A stretch of 64,000 nt of DNA. Origin: Bradyrhizobium altum. GTDB lineage: Bacteria; Pseudomonadota; Alphaproteobacteria; Rhizobiales; Xanthobacteraceae. The notes under the pieces are model-generated. The model was not told where the DNA came from and did not search any database. It worked only from the letters and a program-made list of their open reading frames with translations. Within the stretch, counting starts at the first letter, position 1. Each line of letters begins with the position of its first letter. A program made the translations under genes and the position numbers. The DNA is taken from assembly GCF_020889705.1 (NCBI RefSeq), contig NZ_JACMYP010000004.1, positions 1-64,000 of the forward strand, in the 5' to 3' direction. Positions 16,678 to 25,474 of the stretch are shown one piece after another.

Positions 16678-18116
16678 AAAAGTTCGGCAGGCGCGCAGAC
16701 GAAATGCCACTGCGGATGGCTGGTGCGGTGCTGGTCTCGCCGCCACCGATACCAGGCGCGCAGCCGGTCGCGCCGGCTTTGCCGCCGGCGGAACCGAGCA
16801 TGGCGCCACCGGCGTCCAGCCTGTTTGCACCGCCGCCGAAGCATGAAGAGCCTTCGCTCCATCCGGTGATGTCGGCGTCGCTACGTGAACGGGTGATCGA
16901 GCAGATCGAGCCGGCGGTGGCCACGACCGTGCCCCGCGACATCCTGCGGCGGCAGATCGAGGAAATCATCCACGGCATCGCCAACCAGGAGCGGATGGAA
17001 CTGTCGGGCCGCGAGCAGCTCTTCCTTGCGGAGGAAATCGCCGACGACATGACGGGCTACGGGCCGCTTCGTCCGCTTCTGCTGGACGAGTCGATCAACG
17101 ATATCATGGTCAACGGGCCGAACAACGTCTATGTCGAGCGCAGCGGCAAGCTCGAGCGGGTCGCGGTCCGGTTTCGTGACAATGATCATATCGCCGCCGT
17201 CGCACAGAAAATCGCCTCGCAGGTCGGCCGTCGCGTCGACGAGTCAAGCCCCATGGTGGACTGCCGCCTCCACGACGGCAGCCGCGTCAACATCATTCTG
17301 CCGCCGCTCTCGGTCCATAGCCCCTGCATCTCAATCCGGAAATTCCCAAGCCGGCGCTTGAATATCATTGGAATGATCGAGAACGGCTCGATGACACCAG
17401 CAATCGGGCAGCTCCTGGAGATCGCATCCCGCTGCCGCCTCAATGTTCTCGTCTCGGGCGGTACCGGCTCAGGCAAGACGACGCTGCTTAACGCGATGAG
17501 CCAGTTTATCGACCACAGCGAGCGCATCGTCACGATCGAGGACGCCGCGGAGCTGCAGCTGCAGCAGCCGCATGTGATCAGCCTGGAGACGCGGCCGCCG
17601 AGCCTTGAGGGCACCGGGCAGGTGACGCAGCGTGACCTGCTGTGGAACGCACTGCGCATGCGGCCCGACCGCATCGTGGTGGGCGAGGTGCGCGGCGCCG
17701 AGGCATTCGACATGCTGCAGGCGATGAACACCGGTCATGACGGATCAATCTCCACCGTGCACGCCAACAGCGCGCGCGATGCCCTGACCCGCGTGGAAAA
17801 CATGGTGCAGATGGGGCAGGTCAATCTGCCCTCGCGCGCAATCCGGTCGCAGATCGTCGCCGCGCTGGACCTCATCGTGCAGGTCGAGCGCATGCGAGAC
17901 GGACAACGCCGCATCGTGCAAGTCAGCGAGGTGATCGGCCTGGAGGGCGAAGTGATCACCACCAATGACATTGCACTGTTCGAATACAAGGACGAGGACG
18001 TTCACGGGCGGATATCGGGCACCTACAGGTCCACCAACGCGGTCCCGAAATTCAAGAGCCGCCTCGTCTATTACGGGCTTGATCGAGCGTGGGCCGAGGC
18101 AATGAGGCAGATCTGA
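16674..18116 (+). CDS. cpaF: Tad secretion ATPase CpaF/TadA
   Basis: About 480 residues. This hexameric ATPase powers pilus extension and possibly retraction. After a Pro-rich N-terminal region (about 20-60) comes the TadA N-terminal domain (GREQLFLAEEIADDMTGYGP), Walker A SGGTGSGKTT (about 261), an Asp box, Walker B RPDRIVVGEVRG and the His box GHDGSISTVHAN. All catalytic motifs are intact. ATG at 16674 overlaps the cpaE stop (ATGA). A GTG four codons upstream is an alternative start. Confidence 0.95.
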   Translation: MKKFGRRADEMPLRMAGAVLVSPPPIPGAQPVAPALPPAEPSMAPPASSLFAPPPKHEEPSLHPVMSASLRERVIEQIEPAVATTVPRDILRRQIEEIIHGIANQERMELSGREQLFLAEEIADDMTGYGPLRPLLLDESINDIMVNGPNNVYVERSGKLERVAVRFRDNDHIAAVAQKIASQVGRRVDESSPMVDCRLHDGSRVNIILPPLSVHSPCISIRKFPSRRLNIIGMIENGSMTPAIGQLLEIASRCRLNVLVSGGTGSGKTTLLNAMSQFIDHSERIVTIEDAAELQLQQPHVISLETRPPSLEGTGQVTQRDLLWNALRMRPDRIVVGEVRGAEAFDMLQAMNTGHDGSISTVHANSARDALTRVENMVQMGQVNLPSRAIRSQIVAALDLIVQVERMRDGQRRIVQVSEVIGLEGEVITTNDIALFEYKDEDVHGRISGTYRSTNAVPKFKSRLVYYGLDRAWAEAMRQI

Positions 18117-19042
18117 TGTCGACGACGTTGATCATCGTTCTGGTGCTTCTGCTGGCTGCGTCGGCGAACACCCTGCGGCTCGACAAGCGCGAGAGGCGGA
18201 TGGACCGCCAGCTCGAGATTGCTCTGCCGGCGGCCGAGGCGGCAACACTGGTATCGATCCGTCGCGCTGCCAAGACGTCCCGCTGGAACATGATCTATCG
18301 CTTTGCCAATTACCGCCCCGATATTGTGTACTTTCTGCGTCCGGTCTACGTGCTGCTTGCGGGGGTCATGTCAGCGGCAGCAGTCCTCTACGTCAATCAG
18401 CTGCTGAGGTTTCCTGGCCACTATGCGGCGATTGCGGCTGCGGTCGTCGCCGTCCTGGTCGTGCGCGGCCTGTTCGGATGGCAGCGACGGCTTTTCGCAA
18501 ATCAACTGTTCCAGCAGCTTCCGGACGCGGTCCAGCTGGTGACGAGCACCGTCCGGTCGGGATTGCCGGTCAACGAAGCGTTTCGCACCATCGCCCGTGA
18601 GATGCCGCAACCGACATCCGGGCAGTTTGCGATCGTCTGCAGCGAATTGAATCTCGGCAGGTCGCCTGAGGAAGTCGTGGAGGAGATCTATCAGCGAACC
18701 GGGGTAGCGGAATATGCAATGTTTGCGGTGACCCTGGCGGTGCAACTGAAGACCGGCGGCAGTCTGGCGGAAACGCTGCAGACGCTCGGCGAGACGGTGG
18801 GGCAGCGGGTCGCGCTGGCGGCGCGTGCGAAGGCATTGGCGGGAGAGGTCATCTTCTCATCGCGCGCGCTGACGTTGGCGCCGCTGATCGTCGGCGGGCT
18901 GCTTTACTGGATCAATCCGCAATCGATCGATTTGCTGTTGTTCGATCCGGAAGGAAACATGCTGCTCGCCTACGCGGCGTGTTCGGTCGTGATGGGGCAC
19001 TTCGTGATCCGCTGGATGATCAGAAGGGAAACGGCGCTATGA
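18116..19042 (+). CDS. tadB: Tad inner-membrane platform protein TadB
   Basis: This 308-residue T2SS/GspF-domain protein has an N-terminal transmembrane helix, paired helices around residues 75-125, and a GspF domain (FQQLPDAVQLVTSTVRSGLP; LAVQLKTGGSLAETLQTLGE). C-terminal helices follow. It forms the inner-membrane platform with TadC that the TadA ATPase acts on. The start overlaps the cpaF stop by one base. Confidence 0.92.
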   Translation: MSTTLIIVLVLLLAASANTLRLDKRERRMDRQLEIALPAAEAATLVSIRRAAKTSRWNMIYRFANYRPDIVYFLRPVYVLLAGVMSAAAVLYVNQLLRFPGHYAAIAAAVVAVLVVRGLFGWQRRLFANQLFQQLPDAVQLVTSTVRSGLPVNEAFRTIAREMPQPTSGQFAIVCSELNLGRSPEEVVEEIYQRTGVAEYAMFAVTLAVQLKTGGSLAETLQTLGETVGQRVALAARAKALAGEVIFSSRALTLAPLIVGGLLYWINPQSIDLLLFDPEGNMLLAYAACSVVMGHFVIRWMIRRETAL

Positions 19043-19947
19043 CGGCTGGTCTCGGTTTAGCGGCTCTCGCCGTCGCAGCCATGGCTGCGACATTCCTGCT
19101 GATCATCCGCGAGATCCACCTCCGCGCGCTGGACACGCGTGTGTCCAACGCCGTGCTGGGCCTCCCCGACCGGTCGACCTCGTCGACGGATCTGATCGGC
19201 TGGCTTTCGGCGCTCGGCATGCGTTACCGGCGCTTCTACGGTCAGGAAAACCTTGGCGAGTTGCGGGTCATCCTGCAATCGTCAGGTTTCAACCATCATC
19301 GAGTGCTGCCGATCTGGATCGGCTTCAAGACGGTCAGCACGTTCTTGTTTCCGATCGCAGCTTTCTCCGTCGCGCAGATTCTGGGAAACCCGTTCACCGA
19401 CGTGATGATCTTCACGTTCCTTGGGCTGGCACTCGGAATCATGGGCCCGCGTCTTATCCTGCTCGTCATGAAGCGTCGCTTCGATGCGGCGATCCGGCTG
19501 GGCACGCCCGATACCATCGACCTGCTCGTGGTCTGCAGCGAAGCGGGCATGGGGCTGGAGAGCGCGCTGGAACGCGTGGCGGACGAGATGAAGGAGACCA
19601 ATCCCGCCATCACCCAGGTGTTGCGCGGTCTGCTTGATGATCTCCGGGTCCTGCCGAACCGCGCCGAAGCATTCGAGAGGCTTGCCTTGACGTCGGAAGG
19701 TCTGCGTCGCTTCGGCACCATGGTCAGCCAAAGCCTGCAATACGGCACGCCGTTGAGTCAGGCCTTGCGCAGCATCGCGACCGATTTGCGCCGGGAGCGC
19801 ATCACCAAGCTGGAAGAGAGGGCGCACAAACTGGGCGCCAAGCTCACCGTTCCGATGGTGCTGTTTCTGCTTCCGGCAATGTTCATCATCCTGGGCGCAA
19901 GCCCGTTCCTTCACCTTATGCGTACATTCAGCAGCATCGGCAAGTAA
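19039..19947 (+). CDS. tadC: Tad inner-membrane platform protein TadC
   Basis: This 302-residue GspF-domain paralogue of TadB has four predicted transmembrane helices. The domain is recognisable at TPDTIDLLVVCSEAGMGLES and FGTMVSQSLQYGTPLSQAL. ATG at 19039 overlaps the tadB stop by four bases. It pairs with TadB in the pilus platform. Confidence 0.92.
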   Translation: MTAGLGLAALAVAAMAATFLLIIREIHLRALDTRVSNAVLGLPDRSTSSTDLIGWLSALGMRYRRFYGQENLGELRVILQSSGFNHHRVLPIWIGFKTVSTFLFPIAAFSVAQILGNPFTDVMIFTFLGLALGIMGPRLILLVMKRRFDAAIRLGTPDTIDLLVVCSEAGMGLESALERVADEMKETNPAITQVLRGLLDDLRVLPNRAEAFERLALTSEGLRRFGTMVSQSLQYGTPLSQALRSIATDLRRERITKLEERAHKLGAKLTVPMVLFLLPAMFIILGASPFLHLMRTFSSIGK

Positions 19948-19950
19948 GCC

Positions 19951-20607
19951 ATGAGTACAAGTACAACGACTCTGTCGTCGACAAACCTGGCTTACGATCG
20001 GGTAACCCGGTTGCTGGGCAGCGCGTGGTTCCTTCTCCTGGGAATGACCGTAACAGTCAAGCTCGGCACGTCGGCCGGCGATCCCTGGCCGTCGCTGGTG
20101 TCGAGCCTTTGTCTCGCGGTGTTTTACCTGCTGCTGGCGCTGCTGGTGCTGACCCGGGCGCCGGCGAAGGCGCAGGCGGAAGGCCTGCTGCCGAGGATAG
20201 CGGCATTCGTCGGCACCTATTGGCCGTGGACCATCACGTTCTTTGCCAAGACCGAGGGGGCACTGCCGAACCTGGCCTCGACGGTTTGCGTGCTGACCGG
20301 CATGGTCATGATACTCGTCACCATCCGGCATCTCGGGCGGTCTTTCAGTGTGGTGCCGCAGGCCCGTTCGGTGGTGCAGACCGGTCCGTACCGCTGGATC
20401 AAGCACCCGCTCTATCTGTCGGAGGAGATCGTGTTCCTGGGGGTCGTGTTGCAGCATTTGAGCCTGATGACCGTGGCTCTGCTGATCCTGCACATCGGCA
20501 TTCAGGTCTGCCGGATCCTCTACGAGGAAGACGTGCTTCGGCGCAATCTTCCTGAATACTCCAGCTACGAAGCATCGCGCTGGAGATTGATTCCCTACGT
20601 TTGGTGA
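19951..20607 (+). CDS. ICMT/PEMT-type integral membrane methyltransferase
   Basis: This 218-residue protein has about five membrane helices and the C-terminal signature of isoprenylcysteine carboxyl methyltransferase-like enzymes. That signature is RTGPYRWIKHPLYLSEE-like (seen as QTGPYRWIKHPLYLSEE), then RILYEEDVLRRNLPEYSSY. These motifs bind S-adenosylmethionine. Eukaryotic ICMT methylates prenylated C-termini; the substrates of bacterial relatives are mostly unknown. It lies three bases after tadC and seven bases before tadE, so it is embedded in the pilus operon. A lipid or a pilus component could be the substrate; this is inference. It is not a canonical tad gene. Confidence 0.8.
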   Translation: MSTSTTTLSSTNLAYDRVTRLLGSAWFLLLGMTVTVKLGTSAGDPWPSLVSSLCLAVFYLLLALLVLTRAPAKAQAEGLLPRIAAFVGTYWPWTITFFAKTEGALPNLASTVCVLTGMVMILVTIRHLGRSFSVVPQARSVVQTGPYRWIKHPLYLSEEIVFLGVVLQHLSLMTVALLILHIGIQVCRILYEEDVLRRNLPEYSSYEASRWRLIPYVW

Positions 20608-20613
20608 GTGGCC

Positions 20614-21081
20614 ATGCACAGCAGGAAAAATCGTGTGAGCCCCAAGCGTTCTCTGATCGCCGATCAACGCGGCACCGTCGCGTTCGAGATGCCGATCGTC
20701 TACCTGTTCCTGCTCATGCTGGTTCTTCTGCCGCTCTCCGATCTCGCGATCGCCGGCTACAAATATGCATCGGCGTGGGACGCGCTGCGCGCGTTCGGCC
20801 AATCCATCCAGTACTCGCCGCCATCAGATGTGACGGATACCTCGAGCTGGGCGCCGGCCGCGCTCGCCAAGGCAGATTCCCGCTACCCGATCACGAACTT
20901 CCAGGTGATTTGCGGCGACGGTGGCGCCGTGTGTGCCAGTGGCAACACGGGGTCACCAAAATACTATTCGTACAGCACGACCATCACGCTGACGCCGTAC
21001 GTGTTGAGGACGGCGTTGTGCAACAGCACCAATACCAATACCTGTTCGTATACATTGCCTTACACCGAACGGTTTCAATAG
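20614..21081 (+). CDS. tadE: TadE-like minor pseudopilin
   Basis: This 155-residue protein has a short basic leader, then DQRG/TVAFEMPIVYLFLLMLVL. That is a prepilin-like site with Glu at +5 and a hydrophobic helix. The rest is a periplasmic domain with five Cys. TadE and TadF are minor pseudopilins processed by CpaA. ATG at 20614 is chosen over a GTG two codons upstream. It is tightly linked to the methyltransferase and the TadG-like gene. Confidence 0.8.
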   Translation: MHSRKNRVSPKRSLIADQRGTVAFEMPIVYLFLLMLVLLPLSDLAIAGYKYASAWDALRAFGQSIQYSPPSDVTDTSSWAPAALAKADSRYPITNFQVICGDGGAVCASGNTGSPKYYSYSTTITLTPYVLRTALCNSTNTNTCSYTLPYTERFQ

Positions 21082-21090
21082 GAGTGTCTC

Positions 21091-22437
21091 ATGCGTAACG
21101 TGCTCCGTTGCCGCCGAGGATCGGCCGCATTCGCGACCGTCGTCGCGATGATCCCCATGATCGGCGTGCTCGCGCTCGGCGGCGAGGCGGGATCCTGGTA
21201 CGTCACCCAGCAGCGTGCGCAGAATGCCGCCGATGCGGCCGCCTATTCGGGCGCCCTGCAACAGGCCTGCGGATCGTCCTGCACTACGACGGGTACTTTC
21301 ATCACTCGCGGCAAGCAGTTCGCCGCGCAGAATACATTCTGCAATTCGGGTGACACGAACTATGTCGGCTCAAAATGTGCAACGAGCCTGCCGAACGGAA
21401 TCTCGCAGAACGTTCAGATCGCTTTGCTGAATTCATGGGGCGGCACAGCCGGAACCTACGTTCAGGCCACTGTCAGCCAGACGCAGCCGACCTATCTGGC
21501 AAAAATGGTTGGGACTTCCACTGTAACGATCGGCGCAATTGCCGTCGCCAAAATTAATAGTCTGGCGGCAAATCCACCATGCGTGCTGGCTTTGTCGGGC
21601 TCTCTGAGTTTCCAAGGGAGTCCCAATATCAATGCGCAGAACTGCGGCATGTTTTCGGACAGTACGGCCAAAAACGCAATAGACTTCACGGGCGGCGGCA
21701 TGACGCTCACCGGCCCGTTGTCTGCTGCGGGCGGTTGCACGGGGAGTACAACGTTCTGCAACAAGGCTTTCCTTTATCAGCAGCCGGTTAAAAACCCCTA
21801 CACCGCCCTCGATGGCGCCCTCACCACGTTGTGTGGAGCGAACCCCTCTCTCCCCGCCACATGCGGTCTGACGACATGCAGTGGATCGTCGCTCGTCGCT
21901 TACAACTCGGCTAATGCATCCACCAAATGTACCAATAATAACCTCCATATTACGGGCAATACGGCCATACCTCTGTCCGGGGTATATTTCATCTCTGGTA
22001 CTCTGAAAATCACAGGAACCCCCACGATCTCGGGTACGGCAACCTTCATTTTGCTGCCAGGAGCGACAATCGACAACAAGGGGAATGCGGTAATCAACAT
22101 TACCGGGCCGTCGACTGTCCCAAGTGCTTCGTCGCTTCCTGCAGCCCTTCAGGCTTCCGCCAGCTTATTCCAGTACATGTCGATGTACGACGCCTCAGCG
22201 GCGGCTGTGCGATTTGGCGGAAATAGTAACATCAACCTCACAGGAACCATTTACGCGCCAAACGCGACGGTGACGTTTCAGGGTAATCCGACGATCAGCA
22301 TGGGCAATGGAACAAGCTGCGGCCAGTTGATCGCTGCATCGGTCGCGTTCAATGGCAATGCTACTCTCGACAGTTCTGGTTGCCCGAGCCAAGTGCAGAC
22401 GAAGAATCCGCCGCAATACGTACAGCTGGTGCAGTGA
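21091..22437 (+). CDS. tadG: TadG-like Flp pilus protein with solenoid-like, Cys-containing body
   Basis: This 448-residue protein opens with the TadG-type N-terminus (RRGSAAFATVVAMIPMIGVLALGGEAGSW...QNAADAAAY), a single membrane helix followed by the Tad motif. The large exported part has many Cys and recurring GNxxIxLTG, GNPTISMG and GNAVINITG segments with polar turns, suggesting a beta-solenoid. I see no vWA domain of the usual TadG kind. The DNA around 21900-22120 is visibly AT-richer than the flanking tad genes. It may act as a surface-exposed tip or adhesin. The stop overlaps the next start. Confidence 0.78.
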   Translation: MRNVLRCRRGSAAFATVVAMIPMIGVLALGGEAGSWYVTQQRAQNAADAAAYSGALQQACGSSCTTTGTFITRGKQFAAQNTFCNSGDTNYVGSKCATSLPNGISQNVQIALLNSWGGTAGTYVQATVSQTQPTYLAKMVGTSTVTIGAIAVAKINSLAANPPCVLALSGSLSFQGSPNINAQNCGMFSDSTAKNAIDFTGGGMTLTGPLSAAGGCTGSTTFCNKAFLYQQPVKNPYTALDGALTTLCGANPSLPATCGLTTCSGSSLVAYNSANASTKCTNNNLHITGNTAIPLSGVYFISGTLKITGTPTISGTATFILLPGATIDNKGNAVINITGPSTVPSASSLPAALQASASLFQYMSMYDASAAAVRFGGNSNINLTGTIYAPNATVTFQGNPTISMGNGTSCGQLIAASVAFNGNATLDSSGCPSQVQTKNPPQYVQLVQ

Positions 22438-22853
22438 TGAGGAGGCTCGATCAACGCGGCGTGGCAGCGTTGGAGTTCTGCCTGATCGCGGTGCCGCTGT
22501 TCACCTTGATCTTCGCAGTCTTTGATCTGGGGCGATACGCGGTCACACTACAGTCGCTGCGTGCGCTCGCCAATGCAGGCGCGCGGACGATCATGATCGG
22601 CTGCTACACCAACGCCGTCATCCAGAAGAATCAGCCGACCAGCTGCAGCGGCGATCCGCTGCCGACGACTGCGGCAAAGCAGGCCGTCGCGCCGTTCCTG
22701 TATTATGGCGGTCTCACGCCGACGCTGAACGTCCCGTCAACGACAAGCAGCCCGCTCGTCGTGACCGCATCTTCGCCCAGCTTCACCATGCTGATGCCAA
22801 TCTGGGGCACCACGCTCAATGCGCCGAGCGTAACGACCAAGATTCCATTCTGA
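22437..22853 (+). CDS. TadE/TadF-like minor pseudopilin
   Basis: This 138-residue protein has a leader ending DQRG, then VAALEFCLIAVPLFTLIFAVFDLGR, the TadE-domain signature with Glu at +5. A short periplasmic domain follows. ATG at 22437 overlaps the TadG stop by one base. It forms a TadE, TadG, TadF set with the two preceding genes. Confidence 0.82.
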   Translation: MRRLDQRGVAALEFCLIAVPLFTLIFAVFDLGRYAVTLQSLRALANAGARTIMIGCYTNAVIQKNQPTSCSGDPLPTTAAKQAVAPFLYYGGLTPTLNVPSTTSSPLVVTASSPSFTMLMPIWGTTLNAPSVTTKIPF

Positions 22854-23275
22854 GGAAGCCCGATTCGTCGGGGTTGGCAGGGGGGCTTTGCTGGAGCGAC
22901 AGCCGCCAGGAGGGCCTCTGCCCGTTGGGCCGGCCAGCGAGTGGTCCAGGCAAGCTACGAAAGTGGTGCATGGTGGCAACATCGGGAAATTTTATCCGGC
23001 GTTGCCACATCTTGCCGAAGCTCTTTCCTTGCAATCAAGGCGCGCAGCGGGGGATGATCCAGATGCCGCCATTTGCGGCCTGGCGCCGGGACATTGCTCG
23101 ATCCAGCTGGCTAGTGACCAGCTCGAGCCTGCCAGGGAATGGAAATTCGCAAGTAACTATTTGTAATCCGACAAATTGTAAGCTCTACGGCGTGGTGCAC
23201 GAAGGAGACTAGTGAGGACGCCGGGGAGCCGTAGATTTACGGATAGCTGCGACAGCAGTGGCGAAGGGGATTCGA
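22854..23275. other. Intergenic region before cpaC
   Basis: These 422 bases contain no convincing gene. A small hairpin CCCGA-TTCG-TCGGG lies at about 22860-22873, just after the tadF stop, without a good T-tract. The remainder probably carries a separate promoter for cpaC, since the otherwise overlapping gene train breaks here. I cannot place its boxes with confidence. Confidence 0.5.
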
Positions 23276-24934
23276 ATGAGTGGCGGTCGCGTATGGGGTA
23301 GCGCGGGACGTAACTTCCTAACCTTGGGCGTAGCCGCCCTCGGTGGCGCGCTTGCCGTGTTTAGTTCGGCCGGTCACGTGTCGGCAGCAGAGCAGCGGCG
23401 GGTCTCCTCGGGCAGCGTCTTCGTCAGCGAGATGACGGACGTCCAGCGGGTCAAGGTGACCCTCAACAAGTCACGCACCTTCAGGGTCGACTCGGCCTTT
23501 TCGACCATCGTGGCCGGCTCGCCCGACATCGTCGACGTGAAGTCGCTGAGCGATCACCTGATCTACGTCCAGGGCAAGAAGACCGGGACCACCAACGTCA
23601 TCCTGTTCGACAGCTCGATGAAGCAGATCGGCATTCTCGATGTCGAGGTGACCCTCGATATCGGCAATCTGCAGCAGAACATCTCGTCAGGCACAGGTAC
23701 GCGCGGCATTCGTGTCTCTGCGTCTGAAGGCCAGGTCGTGCTGAGCGGAATGGCTGCCGATGCGGTCGCCGCGGAGAAGGCGCTGGCGATCGCCAAAGGC
23801 AGCGTTCCCGAGGGGGGCATCGTCGTCAATGCGATGAGCGTTGCAGCGCCGCAGCAGGTGATGCTCGAGGTGCGCTTCCTCGAGGTCTCCCGGCAGGCGG
23901 GGCGGGACCTCGGCGTGAACCTTATGGCGGCCAACGCCAATGGGACCAATGTTGGCATTTCGGGGCAGGGCGGAGTCGTGGCCGCGGGCCGGACTCCCAT
24001 TGGTGGTATCAATACCAACACTGGCCCCTTGGGCACCGGTGGGAGTGCTGTTGGTTCTCCGCCCACAGGCAGCCTTCCTGTGCTTGCTACGGCAGGCACG
24101 CTCATAGGTTCCGCCGGCGGCGTAGCTCCGCCCCCGTTCGGAAGCCTGCTGACGAGCATCTTGCGGACCAGCAACGGCAGTTCGGTCGACCTCTTGATTA
24201 CGGCACTGGAAACAAAGGGACTGGCGCGCCGGCTGGCGGAGCCGAACCTGACCACGCTTTCCGGCGACGCCGCGCGCTTCCTGGCCGGCGGCGAATTTCC
24301 GGTGCCCATCCCGACGCAGTCGGCAGCCGGCTTTCCGACCGTGTCGATCGAATACAAGAAGTTCGGCGTCGAATTGGCCTTCGTCCCCACCGTGCTCTCG
24401 CGCGGTGTGATCAACCTCCGGGTCGAGCCCTCGGTCAGCGAGCTCGATTTCGCCAATGCGGTGTCGATCCAGGGCACCACCGTTCCGTCACTGACCCGCC
24501 GCGACGCGCGCACCACGGTTGAGCTGCGCGACGGCCAGAGCTTTGCCATCGCCGGCCTGCTGCAGACCCGCAACCGGCAGGACGTCTCGCAATTGCCTTG
24601 GATCGGCTCGGTGCCCGTGATTGGAACCTTGTTCAGCAGCAAGTCGTACCAGCAGGAGGAAACCGACCTGGTCATCATCGTCACGCCGCGCCTGGTTGCG
24701 CCGGCGGCGCCCGGCCAGCAACTGGCATCGCCGCTCGACTCCCGGCTGCCGGCCAACGACGTCGATTTCTTCCTCAATGGCCAGATGGAAGTTCGCAAGC
24801 GTTACGACGACTACGTCAATTCCGGCGGCGAGGTGAAGGGACCGTATGGCCACATCATCGCGCCAAATGCGGTCGTACGGCCTCCGCCACCGGCGGTCGT
24901 TGTCGACCAGCCGGTCGTGAAGACCCTGAACTAG
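23276..24934 (+). CDS. cpaC: Outer-membrane secretin CpaC/RcpA
   Basis: About 552 residues. The signal peptide ends near GHVSAAE. The N-terminal pilus-secretin domain has RVKVTLNKSRTFRVDSAFSTI and GKKTGTTNVILFD, then a BON/N-domain region. The secretin core follows (VMLEVRFLEVSRQAGRDLGV; RFLAGGEFPVPIPTQ; GQSFAIAGLLQ; LVIIVTPRLVAP). It multimerises into the outer-membrane pore for the pilus. A Gly/Pro-rich insertion lies at about 235-290. ATG at 23276 has AAGGGGA about six bases upstream; an in-frame GTG lies at 23258. Its place after the tadE-F group is unlike the common cpaB-cpaC-cpaD-cpaE order. Confidence 0.93.
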   Translation: MSGGRVWGSAGRNFLTLGVAALGGALAVFSSAGHVSAAEQRRVSSGSVFVSEMTDVQRVKVTLNKSRTFRVDSAFSTIVAGSPDIVDVKSLSDHLIYVQGKKTGTTNVILFDSSMKQIGILDVEVTLDIGNLQQNISSGTGTRGIRVSASEGQVVLSGMAADAVAAEKALAIAKGSVPEGGIVVNAMSVAAPQQVMLEVRFLEVSRQAGRDLGVNLMAANANGTNVGISGQGGVVAAGRTPIGGINTNTGPLGTGGSAVGSPPTGSLPVLATAGTLIGSAGGVAPPPFGSLLTSILRTSNGSSVDLLITALETKGLARRLAEPNLTTLSGDAARFLAGGEFPVPIPTQSAAGFPTVSIEYKKFGVELAFVPTVLSRGVINLRVEPSVSELDFANAVSIQGTTVPSLTRRDARTTVELRDGQSFAIAGLLQTRNRQDVSQLPWIGSVPVIGTLFSSKSYQQEETDLVIIVTPRLVAPAAPGQQLASPLDSRLPANDVDFFLNGQMEVRKRYDDYVNSGGEVKGPYGHIIAPNAVVRPPPPAVVVDQPVVKTLN

Positions 24935-24946
24935 AGGAGGCGAGTG

Positions 24947-25342
24947 ATGACGATCAGATATCTGGCTTTGCTCGCTCCCGTTCTGCTCGGCGGCTGCTAC
25001 GGCGTGTACGGGCATGACGAGATGGACCGCTACGTCCAGCGTTCCGACACCATCACGATGAGCGCCGGCAACGCCAAAGAGGTCAACGCCGCCACCCACA
25101 CGATCCATCCATGGCCGGCCTATGTCGGCGATCGCAGGATCGCGTATGACGCGCGGCGCACTGGTGAGGCTGTGAAGCGCTACGGCACCACGGCACGCCC
25201 GGTCGATCAGCTGCCCGACATGGGCGATCCGACGAAGGCGATGGGCCAGGCGCCGCCGGTCACCACAATTCAGAATGTCAACACGACTGGATTGGGCGCG
25301 GGGACCGGTGGCTCGGTGGCCGTCGGGGTTGGGGGCAAGTAA
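24947..25342 (+). CDS. Tad-locus small lipoprotein, CpaD-position protein
   Basis: About 131 residues. The signal peptide ends in lipobox LLGGC. The mature part is polar, with DRYVQRSDTITMSAGNAKEV and a Gly/Thr-rich tail. ATG at 24947 is placed six bases after a perfect AGGAGG; GTG at 24944 is too close to it. It occupies the cpaD position behind cpaC but is shorter than the CpaD proteins I know. I therefore treat it as a possible functional counterpart, perhaps a pilotin-like partner of the secretin. Confidence 0.7.
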   Translation: MTIRYLALLAPVLLGGCYGVYGHDEMDRYVQRSDTITMSAGNAKEVNAATHTIHPWPAYVGDRRIAYDARRTGEAVKRYGTTARPVDQLPDMGDPTKAMGQAPPVTTIQNVNTTGLGAGTGGSVAVGVGGK

Positions 25343-25474
25343 CCAGCTGAAGGTTCAGCCGCTCAGATGCGTCCGTCTCCTGGGACGGAGAGTTTGGAAG
25401 CAAGGCTGTGACGTTGGGTTCTGGGCGCAGGCAGTGTTCGGTCGCGCCGTCTGTTTCTCTTAGGTAGTTTCACG

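Noticed and set aside
19282..20802. Long minus-strand open frame (506 codons) opposite tadC and the methyltransferase
   Set aside because: It has a His/Gln/Arg-rich composition typical of antisense frames in high-GC DNA and no domain. The + strand genes are unambiguous.
23563..24798. Minus-strand open frame of 411 codons opposite cpaC
   Set aside because: It is Ser/Arg/Pro-rich shadow sequence; the secretin on the + strand is certain.
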